Source: Streptomyces sp. NBC_00377 (GTDB lineage: Bacteria; Actinomycetota; Actinomycetes; Streptomycetales; Streptomycetaceae). Taken from it: a stretch of 64,000 nucleotides of DNA. The DNA lies in the NCBI RefSeq assembly GCF_036075115.1, contig NZ_CP107958.1, positions 4,216,001 to 4,280,000 on the forward strand. The letters are read 5' to 3'. The notes under the pieces were generated by a model. The model had not been told where the DNA came from and searched no databases. It saw only the letters and a program-made list of their open reading frames with translations. Shown one piece after another: positions 28,383-37,660 of this stretch (position 1 is the stretch's first letter; each line of letters begins with the position of its first letter). The translations under genes were made by a program, and so were the position numbers.

Positions 28383-28847
28383 CTACGGGACGAGCTCCAC
28401 CTGGATCTCGACCTCCACGGGCGCGTCCAGCGGCAGCACCGCGACACCCACCGCGCTCCGCGCGTGCACGCCCTTGTCGCCGAGGACCTCGCCCAGCAGT
28501 TCGCTCGCGCCGTTGAGGACGGCGGGCTGGCCCGTGAAGTCCGCGGCCGAGGCCACGAAGCCGACTACCTTCACCACGCGCGCGATGCGGTCCAGGTCAC
28601 CGGCGACCGACTTGACGGCGGCCAGGGCGTTCAGCGCGCAGGTGCGGGCCAGCTCCTTGGCCTCCTCGGGCGTGACCTCGGCGCCGACCTTGCCGGTGAT
28701 CGGCAGCTTGCCGTCCACCATCGGCAGCTGGCCGGCCGTGTACACGTACGGGCCGGACTGCACGGCCGGCTGGTAGGCCGCGAGGGGCGGCACGACCGCA
28801 GGCAGGGTCAGACCCAGCTCCGCGAGCCTCTCCTCGACCGCGCTCAC
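28383..28847 (-). CDS. RidA family protein
   Basis: 154 residues from the GTG at 28845-28847, which overlaps the DUF4177 stop (GTGA). The RidA/YjgF fold signatures are YVYTAGQLPMVDGKLPITGKV and the C-terminal VEVEIQVELVP. Canonical RidA has a catalytic Arg in the C-terminal R-x-x-V region; the equivalent segment here reads SAVGVAVLPLDAPVEVEI without it. It is therefore a divergent subgroup and imine deaminase activity is uncertain. Confidence 0.85.
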   Translation of the reverse strand: MSAVEERLAELGLTLPAVVPPLAAYQPAVQSGPYVYTAGQLPMVDGKLPITGKVGAEVTPEEAKELARTCALNALAAVKSVAGDLDRIARVVKVVGFVASAADFTGQPAVLNGASELLGEVLGDKGVHARSAVGVAVLPLDAPVEVEIQVELVP

Positions 28848-29002
28848 GCCTTCGCCCGCTTCAGGTAGGCGACGAGCTGCTCCGGGTTGTTCGGCCCGGG
28901 CACGACCTGGACGAGCTCCCAGCCGTCCTCGCCCCAGGTGTCCAGAATCTGCTTCGTGGCATGGACGAGCAGCGGCACGGTTGCGTATTCCCACTTGGTC
29001 AT
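28844..29002 (-). CDS. DUF4177 small protein
   Basis: 52 residues: MTKWEYATVPLLVHATKQIL, then DTWGEDGWELVQVV, the typical DUF4177 W-E-Y ... GWEL pattern. Its function is unknown. It starts the short leftward operon with RidA. Confidence 0.85.
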   Translation of the reverse strand: MTKWEYATVPLLVHATKQILDTWGEDGWELVQVVPGPNNPEQLVAYLKRAKA

Positions 29003-29122
29003 GGGGGCGACTGTATCCGCTGTTGCCGCAGGGCCTCTTCCACAGGCCATGTGGCCGATACCGCCCCCCGTTGTCCACAGTCTCCCGATTGCCTCGGGCG
29101 CCGAATGGTTACGCTCGAAGAC

Positions 29123-30100
29123 GTGAGCAGGCTCCAGGTCGTCAGCGGCAAGGGCGGGACCGGTAAGACGACGGTCGCCGCGGCACTAGCGCTCGCCCTC
29201 GCCACGGCGGGGAAGCGGACGCTTCTCGTCGAGGTGGAGGGCCGGCAGGGCATCGCCCAGCTCTTCGAGAGGGAGGTGTTGCCCTATGAGGAACGCAAGA
29301 TCGCCGTCGCCTCGGGGGGCGGTGAGGTGTACGCACTGGCCATCGATCCCGAACTGGCCCTTCTGGACTACCTCCAGATGTTCTACAAGCTGGGAAGCGC
29401 CGGACGGGCCCTGAAGAAGCTCGGCGCCATCGACTTCGCCACCACCGTCGCGCCCGGCCTGAGGGACGTACTCCTCACCGGCAAGGCGTGTGAGGCGGTA
29501 CGACGCAAGGACAAGAACGGGCGGTTCGTCTACGACTACGTCGTGATGGACGCCCCGCCCACCGGACGTATCACCCGCTTCCTGAACGTCAACGACGAGG
29601 TCGCCGGGCTGGCCAGGATCGGCCCGATACACAACCAGGCGCAGGCCGTCATGAGGGTGCTGAAGTCCCCGGAGACGGCCGTGCACCTGGTGACGCTGCT
29701 CGAGGAGATGCCCGTCCAGGAGACCGCCGACGGTATCGCCGAGTTGCGGGCCGCGAAGCTGCCGGTGGGGCGGGTCATCGTCAACATGGTGCGCCCCGAG
29801 GTGTTGGACGAGGACCGGCTGGAACTCGTACGGACCGTGACCCGTTCCTCAGTTGCCCGGTCGTTGTCCGCCGCCGGGCTCGGCGGGGCGCGGCGCGGCG
29901 GGCACGCCGAGCGGCTGGTGGAACCGCTCCTCCAGCAGGCCGAGGAGTACGCCGAGCGGCATGCGCTGGAGCACGAGCAGCGCGCGGTCCTCGGACAGCT
30001 CGATCTGCCGCTGCACGAACTGCCGTTGCTCGCCGAGGGCATGGACCTCGCGGGTTTGTACCAGCTCGCCACCGAACTGCGGAAGCAAGGGATCGCATGA
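29123..30100 (+). CDS. ArsA/Get3-like ATPase 1
   Basis: 325 residues from the GTG at 29123 (SRLQVVSGKGGTGKTT); the in-frame ATG at 29105 is an alternative. The deviant Walker A KGGTGKTT is at residues 9-16, VVMDAPPTGRITR is the switch/Walker B region, and the C-terminal half is helical. Such anion-transporting ATPase pairs upstream of wblA are conserved in actinobacteria; the client or cargo is unknown. It overlaps the second ATPase gene by ATGA, implying a heterodimer. Confidence 0.88.
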   Translation: MSRLQVVSGKGGTGKTTVAAALALALATAGKRTLLVEVEGRQGIAQLFEREVLPYEERKIAVASGGGEVYALAIDPELALLDYLQMFYKLGSAGRALKKLGAIDFATTVAPGLRDVLLTGKACEAVRRKDKNGRFVYDYVVMDAPPTGRITRFLNVNDEVAGLARIGPIHNQAQAVMRVLKSPETAVHLVTLLEEMPVQETADGIAELRAAKLPVGRVIVNMVRPEVLDEDRLELVRTVTRSSVARSLSAAGLGGARRGGHAERLVEPLLQQAEEYAERHALEHEQRAVLGQLDLPLHELPLLAEGMDLAGLYQLATELRKQGIA

Positions 30101-31527
30101 GTCCGGACCAGGCTCACGACAAGGGAAGCACCCGGCGCCGTCTCTCCCCCGCGCCCGTGCTGGACCTCGATCCGCTGATCGACGACCCGGCGACCCGCAT
30201 CGTGGTGTGCTGCGGCTCGGGCGGCGTCGGCAAGACGACCACGGCGGCGGCGCTGGGGCTCAGGGCGGCCGAGCGGGGCCGCAAGGTGGTGGTCCTCACC
30301 ATCGACCCGGCGCGTCGGCTCGCCCAGTCCATGGGCATCGACTCGCTGGACAACACCCCACGCCGCGTCAAGGGCGTCGAGGGGGACGGCGAACTGCACG
30401 CCATGATGCTCGACATGAAGCGCACCTTCGACGAGATCGTCGAGGCGCACGCGGACGCCGAGCGGGCTACCGCGATCCTGGGCAACCCGTTCTACCAGTC
30501 GCTCTCGGCGGGCTTCGCGGGCACGCAGGAGTACATGGCGATGGAGAAGCTGGGGCAGCTGCGCGCGCGTGACGAGTGGGACCTGATCGTCGTCGACACG
30601 CCGCCGTCCCGCTCGGCGCTGGACTTCCTGGACGCGCCGAAGCGGCTCGGGTCGTTCCTGGACGGCAAGCTGATCCGCCTCCTGCTCGCGCCCGCCAAGG
30701 TCGGCGGACGCGCGGGGATGAAGTTCCTGAACGTCGGAATGTCGATGATGACCGGCGTGCTGGGCAAGCTGCTCGGCGGGCAGCTGCTGAAGGACGTGCA
30801 GACGTTCGTCGCGGCGATGGACTCGATGTTCGGCGGCTTCCGCACCCGCGCGGACGCCACGTACAAGCTGCTCCAGGCGCCCGGCACGGCGTTCCTGGTG
30901 GTGGCGGCTCCCGAGCGGGACGCGCTGCGGGAGGCCGCGTACTTCGTGGAGCGGCTGGCCGCCGAGGACATGCCGCTGGCCGGCCTGGTGCTCAACCGCG
31001 TGCACGGCAGCGGCGCCGCCCAGCTGTCCGCCGAGCGGGCGCTCGCCGCCGCGGAGAACCTCGACCTCGTCGATGCCGACACCGCAGAAAATCTTGAAGA
31101 GACCCGCATTGTGGATCAGGACGGCGGGAAAGCTGGACTTCGTAACTCTCCCGACACGTACGGCAGTTCAGAATCTCCCGCAACCGATCCGGAGCGCGGC
31201 GCCCCCACCGACGCGGGCCGGATCACGGCCACCGGCACGGACCGGACAGCGCACGCCGACACGCACACAGGCGCGGACTCCGGCGTGGACGCGGACCGGA
31301 CCGTGGACGATCTCACCGCAGGCCTGCTGAGGCTGCATGCGGAACGCATGCACCTGCTCTCCCGCGAGCAGCGCACGCGTGACCGCTTCACGGCGCTCCA
31401 CCCCGAGGTGGCGGTGTCCGAAGTGGCCGCGCTGCCCGGTGACGTGCATGACCTCACTGGACTGCGGGACATCGGGAACCGGCTCGCGGCCAACCGGCCG
31501 GAGCTGCCCGAGGCTGCCGACGCCTGA
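30097..31527 (+). CDS. ArsA/Get3-like ATPase 2 with inserted low-complexity segment
   Basis: 476 residues. Walker A is GSGGVGKTTTAAALG at about residues 40-54, the A' motif is TIDPARRLAQSMG, and the switch II region is DLIVVDTPPSRSALDFLD. Residues about 327-405 form a Thr/Asp/Gly-rich insertion (ATDPERGAPTDAGRITATG) whose 5' DNA (31080-31180) is AT-richer than its surroundings. The conserved C-terminus (LHAERMHLLSREQRTRDRF) then resumes. It is probably the partner subunit of the preceding ATPase. Confidence 0.88.
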   Translation: MSPDQAHDKGSTRRRLSPAPVLDLDPLIDDPATRIVVCCGSGGVGKTTTAAALGLRAAERGRKVVVLTIDPARRLAQSMGIDSLDNTPRRVKGVEGDGELHAMMLDMKRTFDEIVEAHADAERATAILGNPFYQSLSAGFAGTQEYMAMEKLGQLRARDEWDLIVVDTPPSRSALDFLDAPKRLGSFLDGKLIRLLLAPAKVGGRAGMKFLNVGMSMMTGVLGKLLGGQLLKDVQTFVAAMDSMFGGFRTRADATYKLLQAPGTAFLVVAAPERDALREAAYFVERLAAEDMPLAGLVLNRVHGSGAAQLSAERALAAAENLDLVDADTAENLEETRIVDQDGGKAGLRNSPDTYGSSESPATDPERGAPTDAGRITATGTDRTAHADTHTGADSGVDADRTVDDLTAGLLRLHAERMHLLSREQRTRDRFTALHPEVAVSEVAALPGDVHDLTGLRDIGNRLAANRPELPEAADA

Positions 31528-31541
31528 GCCGAGGGTTCCCC

Positions 31542-31880
31542 TCAGCCCACCGCCGCGTAGTTCTCGTACATCTGGTCGTCGTCGAGCGGCAGGATGCCCG
31601 CCCCACGCTCGTACTCCGAACGCGCCGTCTCCAGCAGCCGGCGCCAGGAGGTCACGGTCGGCCGCCTGCGCAGCAGTGCGCGGCGCTCGCGCTCGGTCAT
31701 GCCTCCCCACACGCCGAACTCGACGCGGTTGTCGAGCGCGTCGGCCAGGCATTCGGTGCGTACCGGGCATCCGGTGCACACCGCCTTGGCCCTGTTCTGC
31801 GCTGCTCCCTGAACGAACAGTTCATCCGGATCGGTAGTGCGGCAGGCAGCCTGCGCACTCCAGTCGGTTACCCAGCCCAT
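31542..31880 (-). CDS. wblA: WhiB-like regulator WblA
   Basis: 112 residues from the ATG at 31878-31880 (MGWVTDWSAQAACR), matching the recalled length of S. coelicolor WblA; an in-frame start 19 codons upstream exists. Four cluster cysteines are present (AACR, then VCTGCPVRTEC), followed by the GVWGG turn and the basic ERRALLRRRP segment. WblA is an Fe-S transcription factor required for the switch from aerial growth to sporulation, and it represses antibiotic production. It converges on the ArsA pair, its conserved neighbours. Confidence 0.93.
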   Translation of the reverse strand: MGWVTDWSAQAACRTTDPDELFVQGAAQNRAKAVCTGCPVRTECLADALDNRVEFGVWGGMTERERRALLRRRPTVTSWRRLLETARSEYERGAGILPLDDDQMYENYAAVG

Positions 31881-32287
31881 ACCGGCGCCGTCCTCTCCCG
31901 AATCGAGGCTCCCCCACGGCGGCAGCGGCATATTCACCGCCGCCAGTTGAGGACGTTACGGAAGGTGGGCACAGCGCAACACCCCCTTCGGGCCCAATCT
32001 TGAATGGCCCGAACGGACTATGCGTAAGCGGCAGATCACCCGGGGGAGTGAGCCCGCGACATATGCGACTTTCCCGGTGAACGGGACAGTTCAGTTGAGT
32101 CACAACGGACGCCGGGTGACACACGCGGCGGATTCGGACACGTCCCCACCAAAAAAGTCGGGGAACCTCCGGAACGATTCGGGGTCGCCGGACGTATTGA
32201 TACGTAGTCCTGCTGCTGTGACAGTTGAGAGCAGCTTAGGCCAAGGCATTGACGCGTGTCCGGCGAATGAGAACGTAGGCTGCCCTC
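31881..32287. promoter_or_regulatory. Divergent wblA / PBP promoter region
   Basis: About 400 bp with AT-richer patches (31980-32230), containing the likely long leader of wblA. No specific operator could be named, and no additional gene is seen. Confidence 0.45.
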
Positions 32288-34570
32288 ATGCCAAAGAAGC
32301 GCTCGGGCGGTGGTCTGTCGCCAACGCAGCAGGCCGCAAAGTTCCTCGGTGTCAGTGTGCTCGCGGGAGCCGTGCTGGCAGGTATCGCCCTGCCCGCGGT
32401 CGGTGCGCTGGGCCTCGCCGCCAAGGGGTCGGTGGAGTCGTTCGATGAACTCCCGGCCAACCTGAAGACACCGCCGCTGAGCCAGCGCACCACGATCCTC
32501 GACGCCGAAGGCGGCCAGATCGCCACGGTCTACTCACGGGACCGCACCGTGGTCGACCTCAAGAACGTCTCGCCGTACATGCAGAAGGCGATCGTCGCGA
32601 TCGAGGACTCGCGCTTCTACGAGCACGGCGCGGTCGACCTCAAGGGGGTCCTGCGCGCGCTCAACAAGAACGTGCAGAGCAGCGGGGTCTCCCAGGGCGC
32701 CTCGACGCTCACCCAGCAGTACGTGAAGAACGTCTTCGTCGAGGAGGCCGGTGACGACCCGACGAAGGTCGCGCAGGCCACCCAGCAGACCATCGGCCGC
32801 AAGATCAAGGAGCTGAAGTACGCGATCCAGGTGGAGGAGGAGCTCGGCAAGAAGAAGATCCTCGAGAACTACCTGAACATCACGTTCTTCGGTGAGCAGG
32901 CCTACGGCGTCGAGGCCGCCGCCCAGCGCTACTTCTCCACCCACGCCAAGGACCTCACCCTCCCGCAGGCGGCGCTGCTGGCCGGCATCGTCCAGTCACC
33001 CAGTCGCTACGACCCGGTCAACGACGAGGCCGAGGCCACCAAGCGCCGCAACACGGTACTGAAGCGCATGGCCGAGGTCGGGGACATCTCCGAGGCCGAG
33101 GCCGCGAAGGCACAGCAGGCCCCGCTGGGTCTGAAGGTCAAGCAGCCGAAGAACGGCTGCATCACCGCCGCCAAGGGCGCCAGCTTCTTCTGCAAATACG
33201 TGGAGCGCGTCTTCCTCAGCGACCCGGTCTTCGGCAAGACCAAGGAGGAGCGGGCGAAGGTCTGGAACCAGGGCGGCCTGACCATCCGGACGACCCTCCA
33301 GCCGCAGGCCCAGAAGTCCGTCCAGGACTCGCTCAAGGATCACGTCTACAAGTCGGACAAGGTCGCCGCGGCCGCCACGCTCGTCGAGCCCGGCACCGGC
33401 AAGATCCTCGGCATGGGACAGTCGAAGCCGTACGGCTACGGCAAGAACGAGACCGAGTACAACTACTCCGTCAACTCCTCCATGGGCGGCTCGAACTACG
33501 GCTTCCCGACCGGCTCGACCTTCAAGCCCTTCGTGGCCGCGGCCGCGCTGGAGGAGGGGCGCCCGCCGAACCAGAGCTACCCGGCGCCGTACGAGATGCC
33601 GTACCCGGCCACCGTCCAGACGTGCAGCAGCAAGCCGTGGACCAATCAGGGCAACGACAAGCTGGAGAACGAGAGCGAGTCCGAGAAGGGGCCGTACCAG
33701 CTGAGGAAGGCCATGGAGCTGTCCGTCAACACCTACTTCGTGCAGATGCTCGCCGACATCGGCATGTGCCCCGTGGTGAAGATGACGGACAAGCTCGGCG
33801 TGGTCCAGGGCAACGGCGACAAGGTCCCCGAGGTGCCCTCGTCGATGACCCTCGGCTCCACCGGCCTCTCCCCCCTGACGATGGCGAGCGCGTACGCGGC
33901 CTTCGCCAGCCGGGGCATGTACTGCACCCCGGTCGCGATCGAGTCGATCACCCAGACCGTGGGCGGCGCGAAGAAGTCGCTGGAGGTCCCGAAGTCGACC
34001 TGCTCGCGCGCGATGAGCGAGAAGACCGCGGACACCGTCAACACGCTGCTGAGCGGCGTGGTCGACTCCGGCACCGGCCAGCAGGCCGGTCTGTCCGGCC
34101 GCGCCAACGCCGGTAAGACGGGTACGACGGACTCCCGCAAGAACGCCTGGTTCGTCGGCTACACCCCGAACCTCGCCGGCGCCGTGTGGGTCGGCAGTGC
34201 CACCCAGAAGGTGGAGATGACCAACATCACCATCGGTGGCGTCTACCACTCCCAGGTCTACGGCGGCGACACCCCCGGCCCGATCTGGCGCGACGCGATG
34301 ACCGGCGCGCTGGAGGGCAAGGAAGCCCCGCCCTTCAACCTCGTCGACATCCCGAACCCGCCGCCGCCCGCCAAGGACCCCGGCGACAAGAACGACGACG
34401 ACAACGGAGACGGCAACGGGAACAACGGCGGCAACGACGGCGGCTTCCTCAGCGGCCTGCTGACCAACGGCGGGACGAACGGCGGCAACGCGACCAACGG
34501 CGACGGAGGCACCTTCTTCCAGGGCCAGACCAACGGGAACGGCAACGGAAACGGCGGGGGCCGAGGCTGA
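32288..34570 (+). CDS. Class A penicillin-binding protein (bifunctional)
   Basis: 760 residues. A basic cytoplasmic start and one transmembrane helix (about 20-45) precede the GT51 glycosyltransferase (EDSRFYEHGAVD with catalytic Glu at about 107; QGASTLTQQYVKN). The transpeptidase has TGSTFKPF (SxxK, about 415), LSVNTY (SxN) and AGKTGTT (KTG). The tail after residue 690 is Asn/Gly/Asp-rich low complexity (DDDNGDGNGNNGGNDGG). It polymerises and cross-links peptidoglycan outside the membrane. Confidence 0.95.
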   Translation: MPKKRSGGGLSPTQQAAKFLGVSVLAGAVLAGIALPAVGALGLAAKGSVESFDELPANLKTPPLSQRTTILDAEGGQIATVYSRDRTVVDLKNVSPYMQKAIVAIEDSRFYEHGAVDLKGVLRALNKNVQSSGVSQGASTLTQQYVKNVFVEEAGDDPTKVAQATQQTIGRKIKELKYAIQVEEELGKKKILENYLNITFFGEQAYGVEAAAQRYFSTHAKDLTLPQAALLAGIVQSPSRYDPVNDEAEATKRRNTVLKRMAEVGDISEAEAAKAQQAPLGLKVKQPKNGCITAAKGASFFCKYVERVFLSDPVFGKTKEERAKVWNQGGLTIRTTLQPQAQKSVQDSLKDHVYKSDKVAAAATLVEPGTGKILGMGQSKPYGYGKNETEYNYSVNSSMGGSNYGFPTGSTFKPFVAAAALEEGRPPNQSYPAPYEMPYPATVQTCSSKPWTNQGNDKLENESESEKGPYQLRKAMELSVNTYFVQMLADIGMCPVVKMTDKLGVVQGNGDKVPEVPSSMTLGSTGLSPLTMASAYAAFASRGMYCTPVAIESITQTVGGAKKSLEVPKSTCSRAMSEKTADTVNTLLSGVVDSGTGQQAGLSGRANAGKTGTTDSRKNAWFVGYTPNLAGAVWVGSATQKVEMTNITIGGVYHSQVYGGDTPGPIWRDAMTGALEGKEAPPFNLVDIPNPPPPAKDPGDKNDDDNGDGNGNNGGNDGGFLSGLLTNGGTNGGNATNGDGGTFFQGQTNGNGNGNGGGRG

Positions 34571-35081
34571 GGCCGCCAGGCCGGCGAGCGCGCCGGTCCG
34601 GCGAGCCCTGGGGGTCCGCGAGCCTGTGGGTCCGCGAACTGTCGGCCGGCGCGCGAAGTGGCTCGGCCAGCCTGCCGGTCCAGCGAGCCCGTCGGCCGGT
34701 GCGTCAGTCAGCCCGTGCCCATGACCGGTTCGGCACGGCGGCTGAGCGTCCGGGCCGAGGCTGAGCCGAGAACGAGGACACGACGAACGGCCCCTGCTTC
34801 TCCGTACGGGAGTTCATCTCGTACGGAGAAGCAGGGGCCGTTCGTCACAGTGGGGGCCGTTCGTCATACGCGTGCCGCTTGCCTTGCGGGGCGGGCTCGT
34901 GCCCGGCCTCGCAAGGCAAGCTCGGGCCTGCGTCGTACGGGGCTGGGCTCGTACCTGGCCTGCGGGGCTGCCGTGCTTGTCCGATACGGGGCCGGAGCTC
35001 GTGGGAGCAGTGGCCGAGGGTCGGCGGGCCGGGAGAAAGAGGGTGGCCGGGGTCGCCGCAGCGACACGCGTGCGACCGGTG
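34571..35081. other. Convergent spacer with degenerate repeats and a long inverted repeat
   Basis: 511 bp without a supported gene. Positions 34590-34720 hold degenerate GCGAGCCCGTCGGCCGG-type repeats and 34870-35010 hold GGGCTCGTxCCTGGCC-type repeats. The prominent 27-bp inverted repeat is listed separately. Confidence 0.5.
34782..34846. terminator. 27-bp-arm inverted repeat, bidirectional terminator candidate
   Basis: The arms at 34782-34808 and 34820-34846 are perfectly complementary (left arm begins GACGAACGGCCCCTGCTTC) around an 11-nt loop. It lies between the converging PBP and YqeY-like genes. Part of the right arm (GGGGCCGTTCGTCA) recurs at about 34853-34866. The stem is unusually long for an ordinary terminator. 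Confidence 0.6.
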
Positions 35082-35546
35082 TCAGCCCGCGAGCAGCTTC
35101 TTCACGACAGCGGCAACGCGGCCGCCCTCGGCCAGGCCGGCCACCTTCGGGTTCACGATCTTCATGACGGCACCCATCGCCCGCGGCCCTTCGGCACCGG
35201 CGGCCTTCGCCTCCGCGACGGCCTGGGCGACGATCTCGGTCAGCTCCTCTTCGCCGAGCTGCTTGGGCAGGTAGGTGGCGAGCAGCTCGCCCTCCGCCTT
35301 CTCCCGCTCGGCCGACTCGGCCCGACCACCCTGCGCGAAGGCGTCCGCGGCCTCGCGGCGCTTCTTCGCCTCCTTGGTGATCACCTTGAGGACCTCGTCG
35401 TCGGAGAGCTGGCGCTTCTCCTTGCCCGCGACCTCCTCCTTGGTGATCGCGGTCAGTGTGAGCCGGAGCGTCGAGGAGCGGAGCTCGTCGCGCTCCTTGA
35501 TGGCGGCGTTGAGGTCTTCCTGCAGCTTCGACTTGAGCGTGGTCAT
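35082..35546 (-). CDS. GatB/YqeY domain protein
   Basis: 154 residues. MTTLKSKLQEDLNAAIKERD and YLPKQLGEEELTEIVAQAV are characteristic of the stand-alone YqeY family, related to the tail domain of the GatB amidotransferase subunit. YqeY proteins may bind tRNA; the role is unproven. The ATG at 35544-35546 starts exactly at the family N-terminus. Confidence 0.92.
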   Translation of the reverse strand: MTTLKSKLQEDLNAAIKERDELRSSTLRLTLTAITKEEVAGKEKRQLSDDEVLKVITKEAKKRREAADAFAQGGRAESAEREKAEGELLATYLPKQLGEEELTEIVAQAVAEAKAAGAEGPRAMGAVMKIVNPKVAGLAEGGRVAAVVKKLLAG

Positions 35547-35640
35547 GGGTTTGATTGTCGCAGGTGTCGGCGGCCGTACGCCCGCTGATTTAAGGGGCGG
35601 CGAAGCAAAGGGGGTTGGCGGCGTCTGAGACGATGGACGT

Positions 35641-36576
35641 ATGCGCGCGCGATACGGAGTACCTCTTTCCATTGCGGCGGCCGGCACCGCCGGCCTGGTG
35701 TACGCGGCGGGTTTCGAAGCCCGCTCCTTCCGCCTGCGACGGGTGACCGTCCCCGTCCTCCCCGCCGGTATGGGCCCCCTGCGCGTGTTGCAGGTCTCCG
35801 ACATCCACATGGTCGGCGGCCAGCGCAAGAAGCAGCGCTGGCTGCGCTCGCTGGCCGGGCTGCGTCCCGACTTCGTGATCAACACGGGCGACAACCTGTC
35901 CGACCCGGAGGGCGTGCCCGAGGTCCTGGACGCCCTCGGCCCGCTGATGGAGTTCCCCGGCGCGTACGTCTTCGGCTCGAACGACTACTACGGCCCGAAG
36001 CCGCGCAACCCCGCTCGCTACCTCCTCGAGAAGGTCCAGGGACGCCACGGCCTGAACGGCAACCCGCCCGTGGTCGGCGTGATCCACAACCCGTGGGAGG
36101 ACCTCCGCGAGGGTTTCGACGCGGCGGGCTGGCTGAACCTGACGAACACCCGGGGCATGCTCAAGATCGAGGGCGTGTCGGTCGAGCTGACCGGCCTGGA
36201 CGACCCGCACATCAAGCGCGACCGCTACGCCCGGGTGGCGGGCGGCCCCTCGGCGTCGTCCGACTTCTCGATGGGCGTCGTGCACGCGCCCTACCTGCGG
36301 GTCCTGGACGCGTACACGGCGGACGGCTACCCCCTCGTCCTGGCCGGCCACACCCACGGAGGTCAGCTCTGCATCCCCTTCTACGGCGCCCTGGTCACCA
36401 ACTGCGACCTGGACGCGGACCGCGTGAAGGGCCTGTCGACGCACACGGCGGAGGGCCACACGTCCTACCTGCACGTCTCCGCGGGATGCGGAACGAATCG
36501 CTACACCCCGGTGAGGTTCGCGTGCCCGCCCGAGGTGACGTTGCTGACGCTGGTGGAGAAGGAGCAAGGGAGGTAG
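35641..36576 (+). CDS. Membrane-anchored metallophosphoesterase
   Basis: 311 residues. One N-terminal hydrophobic segment is followed by calcineurin-like motifs: QVSDIHMVG (DxH), NTGDNLSD (GDN), GSNDYYG (GND-like), and AGHTHGGQL (GHTHGGQ). The set is complete for a dinuclear metal centre. The layout resembles YaeI/YkuE-type phosphodiesterases facing the periplasm. Substrate unknown. Confidence 0.92.
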   Translation: MRARYGVPLSIAAAGTAGLVYAAGFEARSFRLRRVTVPVLPAGMGPLRVLQVSDIHMVGGQRKKQRWLRSLAGLRPDFVINTGDNLSDPEGVPEVLDALGPLMEFPGAYVFGSNDYYGPKPRNPARYLLEKVQGRHGLNGNPPVVGVIHNPWEDLREGFDAAGWLNLTNTRGMLKIEGVSVELTGLDDPHIKRDRYARVAGGPSASSDFSMGVVHAPYLRVLDAYTADGYPLVLAGHTHGGQLCIPFYGALVTNCDLDADRVKGLSTHTAEGHTSYLHVSAGCGTNRYTPVRFACPPEVTLLTLVEKEQGR

Positions 36577-36709
36577 GGGAAGTAGGAGAAGCAGGAGGCC
36601 GGGTCGGCCCCCGCGCATGACCCCGGCCGCCCTTGGGGTCACTGCCAGGCCGTCACCCGAACGGCTCACCCATATCGCCCGCTTCATCCCCTTTGCCTAG
36701 CGTGAGGGC

Positions 36710-37495
36710 ATGACCGCGCCGATACCCAGGGACATCCCGGACCTGCCCGCGATACCGCGGACCCACGCGCTCCTGCTCTCCTCCGTCCCCGCCTCGGCGG
36801 TGGTGGCCCCCGTACGCCGTCCCCTGGCCGCCGTCCTGCGTCTGCTTCTGGCCGGAACCGCCGCCGCGGGCGTGACGCTCGCCCTACTGCTCGGCAGCCC
36901 CGTGAGGGTGCTGAGCCACTTCGCGATCCAGAGCAACATCCTGCTGGCCCTGGTCACACTGCTCTCCGCCCGCCGCGCGTGGACGGCCCGCCGCCCGCTC
37001 CCCGCGGCCCTGACGGGCGCCGCGCTCCTCTACGTCACGATCACCGGGCTGGTCTACCACCTGCTCCTCGCGGACGCGGCCGTCCCCTTCTCGGTCACCG
37101 GCACGACGACCGCCCCCACGGGGTGGCTCCTCGTCGCCGGGTACCTCATCCACACGGTGACACCGGCAGCCGCAGCCCTGGACTGGCTGCTGCTGACACC
37201 CCCGGGCCGACTGCGCCTACGCCGGGCCGCCACCTGGATGCTCTACCCCGTGGCCTACCTGGCGTTTTCGCTCGCCCGCGCCCAGCTGATCACTCCGGGA
37301 ACCCGGGGCCGCTACCTCTACCCCTTCCTCGACGCCGAGGCCCACGGCTACAAGCACGCCCTCGCCAACGCCCTGCTCCTCGGCCTCTCCATCTACGCCC
37401 TCGCGGTCCTCCTCGTGGCCCTCGACCACGCCCGCCCCAACCCGATCAGACACCGTGCCAAAACCGGATTTCGTCTCGGGCCACCGGTGGGCTAA
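36710..37495 (+). CDS. Pr6Pr family membrane protein
   Basis: 261 residues with six predicted helices (about 40-60, 70-90, 105-125, 140-165, 175-195, 225-250). SHFAIQSNILLALVTLLSA and TPAAAALDWLLLTP are characteristic of the Pr6Pr group. Function unknown. Its stop region overlaps TAAAGT, a possible -10 for tRNA-Pro. Confidence 0.8.
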   Translation: MTAPIPRDIPDLPAIPRTHALLLSSVPASAVVAPVRRPLAAVLRLLLAGTAAAGVTLALLLGSPVRVLSHFAIQSNILLALVTLLSARRAWTARRPLPAALTGAALLYVTITGLVYHLLLADAAVPFSVTGTTTAPTGWLLVAGYLIHTVTPAAAALDWLLLTPPGRLRLRRAATWMLYPVAYLAFSLARAQLITPGTRGRYLYPFLDAEAHGYKHALANALLLGLSIYALAVLLVALDHARPNPIRHRAKTGFRLGPPVG

Positions 37496-37498
37496 AGT
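37493..37498 (+). promoter_or_regulatory. Possible -10 of the tRNA-Pro gene
   Basis: TAAAGT fits TANNNT and lies 39 bp before the tRNA 5' end; the matching -35 is weak. Confidence 0.3.
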
Positions 37499-37537
37499 AA
37501 ACGACGTCGCCGCGACAAGCAGGACAAGCAGCGACAT

Positions 37538-37611
37538 CGGGGTGTAGCGCAGCTTGGCAGCGCGCTTCGTTCGGGACGAAGAGGTCGTGGGTTCAAATCC
37601 CGCCACCCCGA
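37538..37611 (+). tRNA. tRNA-Pro (anticodon CGG)
   Basis: 74 nt with a complete cloverleaf: acceptor CGGGGTG/CACCCCG with discriminator A, D-stem GCGC/GCGC, anticodon arm CTTCG-TTCGGGA-CGAAG with CGG at 37572-37574, and T-arm GTGGG-TTCAAAT-CCCGC. CCA is not encoded. Its 3' end is duplicated at 39748, marking it as an integration target. From memory, pSAM2-type elements use tRNA-Pro. Confidence 0.97.
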
Positions 37612-37619
37612 CACAGGTC

Positions 37620-37653
37620 AGAGGCCCATTCACGTGATCGTGAATGGGCCTCT
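37620..37653 (+). terminator. tRNA-Pro terminator hairpin
   Basis: AGAGGCCCATTCAC pairs with GTGAATGGGCCTCT, a 14-bp stem with a 6-nt loop. A variant with compensatory changes occurs in the second copy at about 39774-39807. Confidence 0.75.
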
Positions 37654-37660
37654 GCCGTGC

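Noticed and set aside
31938..32287. Riboswitch in the long wblA leader region
   Set aside because: No known aptamer core could be recognised by eye; only AT-rich promoter-like DNA is seen.
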